Assembly (NCBI GenBank): GCA_973895155.1
Contig: OZ316898.1
Span: 20,894,001 to 20,958,000 of the forward strand
Source: Marsupella aquatica
Taxonomy: Eukaryota > Marchantiophyta
Length of the DNA: 64,000 nt
Direction: 5' to 3'
The translations under genes were made by a program, and so were the position numbers. This document shows positions 20,308 to 30,199 of the stretch, piece after piece. The notes below the pieces were generated by a model. It searched no databases. It had not been told where the DNA came from and saw only the letters and a list, made by a program, of their open reading frames with translations. How positions within the stretch are numbered: position 1 is the stretch's first letter; the number at the start of each line of letters is the position of its first letter.

Positions 20308-21337
20308 TCAGACCCCATTGCCAATTTCCACGCTACCAGTACACGGTTGGCAAGTAGAGAAGTAAGATCGCGTCAGACACACGTGATAAGATGAACCTGA
20401 ATCCAACATCCATTTATTGTCATACACAGAATTAACCGCACCAATACATAGCACTTCAGCACCATCCTCATGATCAGCAATCACAATGCCAACTGAAGAT
20501 GAAGATGCACCATCAAAAGCAGGATGCTTTTTCCTGGTCAAAGAAGGGCAAGACCCCTTGGTGTGGCCCTTCTCATGGCAATGCCAACACTGAACCTTCT
20601 TACTACGGGACTTAGATTTAGATCTGTTATGAGATCTAGATCTAGATAGATCCGCAGTACGCTCAGTTGATCTACCTCTAACCATTAAGGCAACAGACTC
20701 ATCATCATGGGAAGATAGATATCGCTTGCTCCATTCTGCAAGAACAATAGCCTTCATCGCATCCAGCTTCAACGAAGTCTTGTCATGTGTGATGACCGTT
20801 ACCAACGTCAAAAAGCTCTTCAAAAGCGACATTAACAAATGCATTGCAAGATACTCATCGGTCAACTTATCTCCCGCCGTGGTCACCTCGTGCACAATCT
20901 CATCGAAGAGACTAAGATGATCACACATGTTTCCACCATCCTGCAACTTCAACCTGAATAGTCGCTTCAACTGGTAAATGCGAGTAGTCAATGAAGTACT
21001 TTGGTATAACTGAGTAAGCGTATCCCAAATCTTCTTGGCGTTGCGATTCATCCCCAACACGTTCTTGAGAATGTTGTTCGCCAAGAACAACTCAATTGTA
21101 CTACACGCCTGCACCAACATGTCGAGGCGTGAAGTGAAGTGAGGGCTTCACTCCAGTGATGGTCTTCTCAAGACCCTGCTTGATCAACATGTTGGTCACC
21201 TTCTGAGTCCAGAGGCTAAAGCTGACCTTCCCATCAAACTTTTCCACCTTAAATTTGGCGCCGCAAGCATTCTTGAAGTAATTGATGCTGACACAAACAC
21301 ACAGGAAACACAAGTACCAAAATACCTCTACACACAA
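20308..21337 (-). pseudogene. Gag, zinc knuckle and protease, copia element
   Basis: The N-terminus at 21,337-21,101 includes FKVEKFDGKVSFSLWTQKVTNML, the usual copia gag opening. A frameshift leads to the frame at 21,120, which carries the gag core (AKKIWDTLTQLYQSTSL, YQLKRLFRLKLQDG) and a basic RS-rich stretch. Next are the zinc knuckle CWHCHEKGHTKGSC (complete CX2CX4HX4C) and the protease active site WMLDSGSSYHVC. A TGA at 20,308-20,310 follows GNGV, where arginine would fit. Confidence 0.9.
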
Positions 21338-21479
21338 TCACCAAAAAATGAAAGTTGGCAAAAGTGGAACTGTAATGCACCATCGCGTAGCCTGCAAGGT
21401 ACACTACCAATATCTGAAAACGATTTGGCAAAAAATTGCTTCTAAAAAAAGTTATCCAAAAATATATTTTTTCTCCTCC

Positions 21480-21715
21480 TCAAAGCACCCGCGGAACAAT
21501 GTTCCGTGGGTCCCTGTTTTTTCCCCACTGCAAAGTTGCCGCGGAACGGTGTTCCGTGGGTCACTATTTTTTCCCACCGCCAAGTTGCCGCAGAATGGTG
21601 TTCCGTGGCAACTGTTTTTTCCCACCAACGAACCGCGACGAAACAGTGTTCCGTGGGAGACTGTCTCACCACCACTGAGCTGCGATGAAATAGTGTTCCG
21701 CGGGTGAAATTTCTC
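21480..21715 (-). repeat. Five tandem hairpin repeats in the copia leader
   Basis: A GGAAC..TGTTCC-type inverted repeat recurs at 21,493, 21,543, 21,592, 21,640 and 21,687, spaced 47-50 bp apart, each followed by a T-rich or pyrimidine stretch. The array lies between the 5' LTR/PBS and the gag start, so it is in the transcribed leader of the element. Confidence 0.85.
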
Positions 21716-22372
21716 ACCTCCACTCAGAACAAGCGCTAAACACGGTGTGATATTTGGACAAAATCACTGTTCACTTGTCATTTTCTGTTTGCCCTAAGTA
21801 ACAACCACACCTCACCGCTATAGTGCGTGGCGGCTGCAAACTTGCACTCGTACTCCACCACACAAATTGTCGGCGTCGCCGCAAATTGTTGCGCAACGCG
21901 ACCCAAGAGGTGAACGAAGAAAAAATTGAGAAAAACCACGAAGAAAAAAAAAGAACATCGATGTTTTCGCGAGAAAACATCAATCCAAGACCCCATAAGA
22001 GATCAAGCCGAGCACAAAGACTCCATAGCCAAAGAGATTAGGCTACAAACAACAAAACATAAAAAATATTGCTCGGCACTCGCCGAATGAAACGCTGTGA
22101 AAGTTTCACCGAGACGAAGTGCTCGCCGATGTGCATAATGAAATGTGAGACAGTCCGCTTGATAGTACATTCAGAAAACCAGAGACACATCCGACACTTC
22201 TGATGTGAAGTTTCAATCAGGAAACCGTCACTCCTTCTAAACGCAAAACCTCTAGCGCACAACGACCAGTGACACGATCACACAAATTGTTGAAAACAAT
22301 CTGATCTGTCACCACAATTCAACACAAAGAGCACTCTCACCACTGTTCAGGCAACCAAACGTCAAACACAAA

Positions 22373-22384
22373 GCTCTGATACCA
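22373..22384 (-). other. Primer-binding site of the copia element
   Basis: The minus strand reads TGGTATCAGAGC, complementary to the 3' end of initiator tRNA-Met, two bases inside the 5' LTR. Confidence 0.95.
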
Positions 22385-22386
22385 CT

Positions 22387-22682
22387 TGTAGGAAAACCGT
22401 CAGCTCCAGACTAGACAACAATGCGGAACATGAGAGCACTCAATCTCACACTACACCAACAAGACACCATGATCATGGAGAAACTCCTGAAGGATCCATA
22501 GCTCATGAGATTGAACATGTGAAGAATGAGAGAGAGAATGCTCTCCCTCCAACCTATACCCCCCAAGGGGGACTAAGATGTGTGGGCCTAAATAAGTGGA
22601 TCTTATCCTAAACTAACAAGGGTTAATTAACCCTAGTAAGGCCAAACTAACTATAGTCAAGAACTCGAGTCAATTCCTAACA
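22387..22682 (-). repeat. 5' LTR of the copia element
   Basis: 296 bp, TG...CA, followed by the target duplication TATTT at 22,683-22,687. Confidence 0.95.
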
Positions 22683-23059
22683 TATTTGATAGTGTTGCTT
22701 GGGAGAGCATGCAGAAGCGCAATAAAGCATCCCTTCACTGCACGGTAGAGACAACAACGATCCACAAAGCATAACTACAAAGAATAAGGCAGAAGCCATT
22801 ATTAAAGGATAAACCACAATGCATTTTCTCATTCGGCATGGTCCAGGGGAAACAAACACCAACAACAAGAAACTCAATGGTGAAGACATCCATCGCTCTG
22901 ACATTAAGTATGGTAGTGAAAGTATATTACAAAGTATTGTGACAGAGCCATAATTTATTGCACTACTCGTCAACAATCAACACTATCTCCTCAAGCGTAT
23001 GTGTGGGTGGAACGTTGCCTGACTTTGTGAATCCTATCAAGAAGGCCTGTACAAGCTCC

Positions 23060-23536
23060 CTAAAATTTGGTGACGTGGCCCAAGTTTGGCTGCACCAAAT
23101 CTGGATATTTCCAATCACATCCATGATTGACTGGTTGAGCGCCACTGTGAGGACGGGTAACTATAAAGCCTAGGTCAGTAATTTGCTTGGCAAAAATGGT
23201 GGTGTTGCTCGGTTCTTTCTTGTCCTTCTTGGCTTTGACAGGGTGGGCCCATTTGATTTGCCGACTACCATGTTCATGTGATTTGAGATGGCTTGGCACA
23301 TGTCTACCAAGGCGCCCATGTATTCGTCTCAAATTAGCTTGGAAAGACAGTTGCTTTGGCTTACGTTTGATGCTGAGTTTATCTGGTGCATTGGGTCCAC
23401 TCACCAAATTGTGCAAGTCATGGTAGCTCATTTTCTTTGTTGGCGAAGTCATTGGCGGCCATCCCTTCTTGGCAGCGTTATTGCCAGCCATCCCCTTGCG
23501 CTTGGTTGTCCTCTTTGATCCCATCAATTTGTCCAC
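23060..23536 (-). pseudogene. C-terminal basic tail of MULE transposase
   Basis: A 158-codon Lys/Arg-rich segment (KRTTKRKGMAGNNAAKKG..., KAKKDKKEPSNTTIF) downstream of the SWIM finger. Such low-complexity basic tails are common after the SWIM domain in plant MULE proteins. An alternative frame continues to about 22,963. The assignment rests on position more than on motifs. Confidence 0.5.
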
Positions 23537-23964
23537 CCATCCTCATTTCCTCATAATACTTTTGTCTATCCCTACAGCAGGCGTGAGTGCCTCACATGCT
23601 GACTCCCGCTCAAGCTTTGCCACATTTTGCTGAGCTTCTTGTTTGAAGATAGACTCCGTCCAATGCGACAGTTCAATCAAAGCTTTTTTTGCAAGAGTTG
23701 GGTGGTATATATGAGATTTGCTCATAACATTTGGTTATAACTGCTTTGAACTTCTCGAATTGAAGGGTGGAGTAACCTCAATGTCCTGAGTTTGCTCGGG
23801 CTTTGATGTGTCCCAAATGTCATCATTAGAAGAGCACAGAGTGATATTATTTGGCAACTTCTAACGGTAATTGCGGGGCTTTGCCATGTACAATGTTGAA
23901 ATGGTGGTCAAGACCACCTTCAAATGACCCCATCTTTGTCCCAAGTTCATGGAGTACTTCCAAT

Positions 23965-24250
23965 TTAGTCATCTTCTTTGTAAACAACAGTACTTTTATT
24001 TGCACGGATAAACAAGGCAGTGTCCATAAGCAGGTGAGCATTCCTGATTGTCCCAATGTTATGGTGGCTCCGATAGAGGTGTTGTACTTCCTTGATGTTT
24101 GCAGGCGTTACCCTGAAGTGAATAGCCACATGTACAATGACAAGTATCTTTGTCCCAGTCAATAACAAGGTGCTCCTTTGTGGCCAAATTTTTGGAAGAT
24201 GTGCTTCGAACACATGCACATTGGGCTAGCTTGCACTCAAAAATTTGCAT
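23965..24250 (-). pseudogene. SWIM zinc finger of MULE transposase
   Basis: HLVIDWDKDTCHCTCGYSL...ACKH fits the SWIM pattern CxC...CxH, the zinc finger that follows the transposase core in MULE and FAR1-type proteins. A frameshift occurs right after the final His, and the protein continues in the neighbouring frame as KEVQHLYRSHHNIG. Confidence 0.8.
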
Positions 24251-24369
24251 AAAATCAGTTGGGATTGCCTTGGCCCTAGCTATTCAGGGACTTATGCACA
24301 TGGCCTTAAATTGTCTTATTCCTGATACGTCCTTGGAATTTCTCAGCAGCAATACACCAATAGTGATTC

Positions 24370-25888
24370 TCCAGCACCCTCAAACAACCTAGCAGCCATG
24401 GTATAGATCGACCTATAATGTTGTACCTGCCGGCCTTTTACTCCATCTTCAGAGTGTGGTGCCAACATTTGATACTACCATTTATATTCTGGTTAGTATG
24501 ACGGTATCCTCGCAACTTGATTGCCCAACTGCAAACCTTACCGTGCCATTCTTTTTTGTAATACGCAACAAATAGGTTGGGAGTCTATCCATTGATCCAT
24601 GAAGGCTTGAGACTCTTCAGTGATGTCTGTAAAAAAATACAATTACTTGAGCACTGTATATATTAAGAGCCAAAGTGCAGAATTGCAAGGTGTCATGAAT
24701 GGGACGAGTGTCTATGTGTGCAATACTACAACCAATATGACATAATTAAACTCACCAGTGACATTATTGTTTGAAAACATGATTGCTCCCAAATCCAAAT
24801 TTATTTGGGCTTTGGCGAATGGACAGAATACCTTCAAGATAATGTTTTTGGTCCACGCTCTTCGGACGTGCCATGTACAAAAGGTGATATGCACATCCGG
24901 GAACACTTGCCTGTAAACAGTCAATCAGTGTACCTTTCAATCAGTCTATCGGGCCTGTCCTGTAAACATGACATGATAGTTTGTCTACCAGTAAGTTTAT
25001 GAGTGTGGTAGTCTATCATGACTCAACGAGTGTGTATTTATTATGCATGCATTCATATGAACATGTGCAACTTGTACCTGATCGCAAGTTGCTGCTCGTC
25101 TACTACATCCACAATCCAGCAATTAGGAGTCCAAGGGAGTGGCAAATTCACTTGTGCCCTTCGGGTATTCACACAATCCTTCAATGTAGTCAACTCCTAG
25201 CTCACTTGCAGTGCTTTGTACATTTGCAACAGAGAAAATGCTACAGGAATGGCATTTTGGAATGTGCCAAAAACAATGATTGTGTAAAATGGGAACTGCC
25301 AAATATACACAAGTTTGTTGTTATTACGTAAGTATGTTGTGGTGTCAAAGATGTTGTGTGATGATGAGTAACAATTGAAGGCAAAAAGACAAACACATAA
25401 GCCAACACTCCTTAGGCCAAAGTGGTGGTGCCAAAAGTAGCATCAAATGCTACTGGTCCATCATGCCCGAGCTCTGCTAGCTTCTTTTGTTGCCAAGGAG
25501 ATGACCACATGCGAATGAAAGGCTGATTTTCAGATGTTATTTTCGGTTGATATAATAGGACTTGGTCCTCATTTTGAAGGACCCACAATTTTGTGGCTTG
25601 AGCTTCGTCAGAGCAATAATCTGGTTGTTGTTGTCTCATAGAATCCCTCATTGTTTGCACATCTCTTGGCGTGAGATGCATGTCCCCGGACATGATGACA
25701 TTGGTATCTTCATCCGGGGGGTCTTTCCGGCATCTTGTAAGAATTTCTTCAAAGTGTGCATCAACAATTGCCCCCACAGTCAACCCTGCTTGCAGATACC
25801 GCACAATTTTGCAATGTAGCTTCAACAAAATTCTTGGCGCAATGTGTGCATTTGCTTCGAAAGTGTGGGGTCTTGGAGGCCGTGGCAA
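24370..25888 (-). pseudogene. MULE transposase core
   Basis: The 25,888-25,412 frame contains PRILLKLHCKIVRYLQAGLT and ends VAFDATFGTTTLA, the first-Asp motif of the MULE transposase (DATFGT). After an intron-like gap, FYTIIVFGTFQNAIPVAFSLL continues (25,330-25,190). The 24,924-24,712 frame gives FPDVHITFCTWHVRRAWTKN, the C..H helix region. Another block (24,600-24,450) reads LFVAYYKKEWHGKVCSWAIKLRGYRHTNQ. The order matches the family. Stops and frameshifts between blocks suggest a dead copy, although some gaps may be real introns. Confidence 0.8.
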
Positions 25889-26004
25889 ACCTTGTTCTCC
25901 CTGTCCAGATGCTCTTTGCGTATCTGTTTTAGCATGACAGTCCCTGGGCGGTCCTCGTATTTAGTGCAAGTGAAGGAGCATCTACAACCATGACGTACAA
26001 ACAT
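25822..26004 (-). pseudogene. N-terminal Cys-rich part of MULE transposase
   Basis: HGCRCSFTC followed by a charged segment and KVCHG resembles the N-terminal zinc cluster (FAR1/WRKY-GCM1-like) of plant MULE transposases. It lies directly upstream of the transposase core. Further upstream (26,859-26,320) a 179-codon frame may be the extreme N-terminus, but I recognise no motif in it. Confidence 0.55.
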
Positions 26005-26859
26005 GCCTGCTAATATCGATCATGAGAACAAAACGCCCATACTAATAACTTTAGGATAAGATAAAGGGAGTATGAGTGCGTTGCAGCACCAAAGGGGTAA
26101 ACAATTTTTTTTTACTTGTCACTGTTTTTCGTTTGAGGAACATGGTTCCCTCCTTGGATTTCAGATTCTCAAGGACTTTCGTAGATTTCCAACCTCGATA
26201 ACTGTCTTTGGGGCCGAAACAACAACAATACAGAGTTGTGGTCTTCACCAAAGGCCAAGTTTTGTAGATACGGTTCTCTAGCATTTGCAGGGTTGCAAAT
26301 TGTGTATGACAATCCTACCTCATGTTCTCGTCCCATATGAAATCTTGAAGCCTAGCTTCGGGAATCCAAGCATAATTGCTCTTGGATCCATACCACTGAA
26401 GAGTAGCGTACTCAAATTCCCCTGGAGGAGGAATCTGGATCTTATCGCATTTGAGTATTTGGAATGGCTTTTGTGCAAAGAGGGCAATTTCCGTGGCAAC
26501 TGGAAATTGTCAGAATGTACATGTATATTGAGGCCACACGGTTCATCCAAGACAACATCTAGGGCGTCTGGTACAACACCGTTCGCAAATAGCACAAGCG
26601 GAGCATGTTGTGGCTTGAAAGCATCGAGGTGGGCTTCCAAGTGTGCAAGATCAAAGATGGAAGTTGGATTAAAATTGGACATGACAACAATCCTGAGGTT
26701 ACGCACGAGACAAAGACAAGGTGGTAGATTGCACAAGACAAACACAAATTTGGTAATTGCACGACATTCCAGTCTATTCCTTACTACAGAATGGACTGCC
26801 AGGGAATGTGCAGAGCTTACGTCCCCCCCCCCCCCCCCATGAGAGTACATCTGGCTCAA

Positions 26860-28730
26860 TCAAATATACACATTTGAAAGCTTATTGACACACAAATTTG
26901 AATGCGTAGAAGGGGCACTGAGGCCATTCCAGGGCGTTGCACGAGCCGACCCGAGAAGACGGATGGTTGCCGGTTGCGTGAAAGTGGGCCCAGGACCGGT
27001 GGCCGGACTTGGGGGGCTGGGAGGTAGGGATAGCCCGGTCCTGCCCTTCAGGTGAGGTGGCTCGGGCCAATGGTCCAGGAGGGACAGTCTACCCGAACTG
27101 CCCAAAACGCTAATACGGTGTACTTCCGAAGGCCTGACTGTAAGTGGGCAATGTGGATGTACATTAGTACATCCATATTTCCAATCGTGCTGAATGCCAA
27201 ATGGGGGAATGGTAGGGGGAGGAGGGGTGGAGCCTCATGGTCTGTAAATTTTCAGCAGGCTCCCTTTTACTCGATTGCCTACCTGTCCCTGAGTACGTAG
27301 ATTGAAGCTTACACCGCGAGCTTTAATTAATCGCTTTGGAAAGGTTGAGGGTTTTGTGGCGTGGCCCCCCAATCGATGACTTGTGACTGGGCGAGAAGAA
27401 GACCCGAGCTTCACATTGGGATATGCCAAGTCTTCTACGTAGTAACTGTCATTCAGCCTGTCGGCCGAGATAAGTTCGTTCCTGGTTTTGCAGTTTTGCA
27501 CTAGTGCTTCAAACTCATTTCATGGTACGAGCAGTCAGCGGACAGCGACAATGCAGAGCCGGCGACAGCTTTGTGAGTGCTGCAAGGTGGGGTTTCTACG
27601 TTTGCCCTCTATTCTTGGGTGTCAGTCTAATCTTCGCCCCGCCCCCTAGTGCATTTTTTGTTGTCTTCGTGTTTGGAATCCCTGCTGGGACAAGGTCTTA
27701 GTAAGCGGAAGAGGTGATCAGTGCCCGGGTTTATCTTTTCCTGAGGTTTGTGTATGAGCCCGGATCTGCATTTTGGGACACAGTAGTGTATAGGAGACGC
27801 TGGGCAGCTTTTCAGGTCATGAGAATTTTACGTAGTGGAATAAGATGGATTGCTAACTGGGAGCTTGAATTGCAGAGTTAGGCCTTCGAAAACATATGTA
27901 GCTTCTTCATTATTTCTTCCCCGCGTGTGACTCTGTGCACCAAAAAATCCACGGAGAAATTGGTGGCAATATGGGGATAGTTTAGGACGTGTTTGTGAAC
28001 GTTCGCTATTTAACGATCACCCGGGAAGGTTTATTTATTGCGAGAGTATCCGATTCTCCAACTTAGATTGCTAATTCCTTCCTCGGCCCGCGTCATCTTG
28101 CAGAAGATTTGCTCTTCAACAAGTGAGTATGGCGTTCACCCTCTAGCGTACTAATAGGGCGCTAATCGCAGTAGGCGTAACCATCTCATAATTCCAGGGC
28201 TCCCAAGAGTCACCCGGGGCAGAGAAGAATGATTTCAGACATCGTGAGATAGTGTTTAAATATCTAAGCAAGATCATTTTGGTGTCGCCGTGGGTGACAG
28301 CGAGCACATGTGTGTGTAGATGAATTCTCGATTCGTTCAACAGTGCGATAGGAAATGGAAGGTTACTCGACTTTCTATGTGCACTAAGGACCCTGCTGTC
28401 CGAACAGTTAACTGCTGAATTGTTCCTGGATATATTCGATTATTCAGTTCCCCAGTTCCGAAGATTTCGTCCACTGCCGGTAGATTTTGTCCATCGAGCC
28501 CATTGTAGAGTCGTAGGCAGACATAGTCAAATTTGTATTAACTAGGTAGCATGTGAAGTAGTAGTGTTCACCACGTCATACTCTCGAATTGTAGCATTGG
28601 AAGTGAATTGTAATCTCCGCCCATTTGGACTATGTTTGAGATCATTGTAGTTGACCCCGAGTGTTTGTCCTTAACGCAATTACCAGACAGATGCTCTTGT
28701 GTTGTTCTGATTGGGAGTTGAGATTGCAGA
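26860..28730. other. Intergenic stretch
   Basis: No gene or repeat that I can support. A run of about 16 C sits just to the left at 26,823-26,838. Confidence 0.4.
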
Positions 28731-28734
28731 ATTC

Positions 28735-30030
28735 AAGCAGCTCGCAACTGGTGCGAAGTTATGGACCGAAGGATACCAGGTTTGGAATCGAGGCGAGGCG
28801 AGCCCTCTTACACTTCAAGGTGTTGAGGAATTATCGAATGCTGAGAAGGTTACCATGCGCCCACTGGTATAGAAGACAGCTGCCCACCGTAATTATTGTC
28901 AACCCCTTATAAAATTATGTTTATTTGTTTCGTATGTGCGTGAGATCCGTCGAACTCGTCACTCATTGCTTTGTGAATCTGTAACTCTTTTCCATGGTCG
29001 AAATGTGGTTACTGAGCAAAGTTTTGGTTCTCCTAAGTGAATAGGGATGATGTGACGGTGGCAAAGGCCATTGCAAACTTGCCTACGGATCCTGGTCCTC
29101 CTATTTACACCTCACTGGAATTCCCATTGTTCTTTCTTCTTTCAAGTATGGATGCATGCGATGTTGGAGGAAACAATCTTTCCAACGAACTAGAAGTTGT
29201 TGAGGGCATGAAGCTTGACCGAGGCTATATATATCCTTACTTATTTCAGATGTTAAGTCAAAAAGTTGTAAGTTTCAATGACCCGAGCATGACGGCCTTT
29301 GATTCAGGCTTGCTATAGTGTATTAGTAACACTTGTCAAATGATTTAGACAGATGCCTGCCTACATCGTAGCAGAAAATGCTGGAGTGGAAGGAGCAGTT
29401 GTGGTGGGCAAGCTCCTGGAGCGGCAGAGCATATGTATTGGATACGACGAGGCAAGAGGTGTATGACTTTTCTATATCTTACTACGAATGATTTCTTCCT
29501 GTTCTGTGATGATTAGGGAGATATAGCAGCTGAAAACAACGAGCCGTTGCAGCACTGGCATTGCTGAATTAATTAAGCAATTACAGTCAATGAATTAGTT
29601 GTGCCCCTTTCAAGTGGCGTGGTTGGTGTGTAAATTTAGAAGGATTGGCTTTCACAATAATTGTTTGTGATTGTAACACAAATTCTGGTGTGACTTGAGT
29701 TGTGCTAACTATGCAAAAGCCTTGGGAAAAGGACTCGTATACAAACAGGCGGAATTCCTCGCACAGAAGGGAAAATCTTTAGAAAAGAGCTCAACGATGT
29801 CCGAATTAGGTGGATTTTCTTCAGTGAGAATGTATTTTTGGGGGAGTTATCCCGACCTTGGTTTTATGTGGATGAGTCAACTCTTCTATGATGCCTATCA
29901 GTGGATTTGCTCTCGTTTTTACACCCTCAGGTGTATGTGGATATGGCCAACGCTGGCATCATTGATCCAGTGATCAACGAGTTGCCAAGCATTGATTCCC
30001 CTGCAATTCCATACCGCCAGGACTGCAAAG
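28735..30030 (+). pseudogene. Chaperonin-60 (mitochondrial-type) pseudogene
   Basis: Successive short blocks match Cpn60 in the correct order: SSSSQLVRSYGPKDTRFGIEAR (28,732-28,800), RDDVTVAKAIA (29,040-29,075), NELEVVEGMKLDRGYIYPYLF (29,184-29,250), AENAGVEGAVVVGKLLE (29,370-29,425) with IGYDEARG, and YVDMANAGIIDP (29,933-29,970). Functional Cpn60 has KDIRFG, DGVTVAKAI, NELEVVEGMK.DRGY.SPYF, NAGVEGAVVVGKLLE and EYVDM.KAGIIDP at these places. Large parts, including the ATP-binding GDGTT region, are missing, and frames shift between blocks. Intron-sized gaps remain, so this is a decayed genomic duplicate, not a processed copy. Confidence 0.8.
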
Positions 30031-30199
30031 TGTACTGCAGTGTGAACGAGCACATCGATTCTTTTAGCTACCTGGACATGTCTCTTCACAATTATTTCGG
30101 TATTCTGTTCTAAGACCATTGTATTCTTGACAGATCGCGCTACTCTCAATTGAAATCGAATTATATCACTTTTGCACGTTTTTGGCGTATCAAGTATAG

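Larger units (their letters stand above)
16951..22682 (-). mobile_element. Complete Ty1/copia LTR retrotransposon
   Basis: A 5.7-kb element with near-identical LTRs (16,951-17,247 and 22,387-22,682) that start TG and end CA. It is flanked by the 5-bp target duplication TATTT (16,946-16,950 and 22,683-22,687). On the minus strand the order is LTR, PBS, repeat-rich leader, gag, protease, integrase, RT, RNase H, PPT, LTR. Integrase before RT is the Ty1/copia order. The LTRs differ by about six substitutions (five of them transitions) and one indel, so the insertion is fairly recent. Yet the coding region has stops at 18,656, 19,279, 20,101 and 20,308 and several frameshifts, so it was probably mobilised in trans. 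Confidence 0.95.
22963..26859 (-). mobile_element. Decayed Mutator-like element (MULE) with SWIM finger
   Basis: Minus-strand fragments in the correct order encode an N-terminal Cys-rich part, a DDE transposase core, a SWIM zinc finger and a basic C-terminal tail. Exon-like blocks are separated by non-coding stretches, for example a TTTACAG acceptor-like junction near 24,630. The gene was probably intron-containing and is now frameshifted in places. I could not find terminal inverted repeats or a 9-bp target duplication, so both limits are those of the coding remains only. Confidence 0.75.

Noticed and set aside
26320-26859. Overlapping 179- and 185-codon ORFs on both strands
   Set aside because: No motif on either strand. 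The minus one might be the MULE N-terminus but could not be supported as a separate gene.
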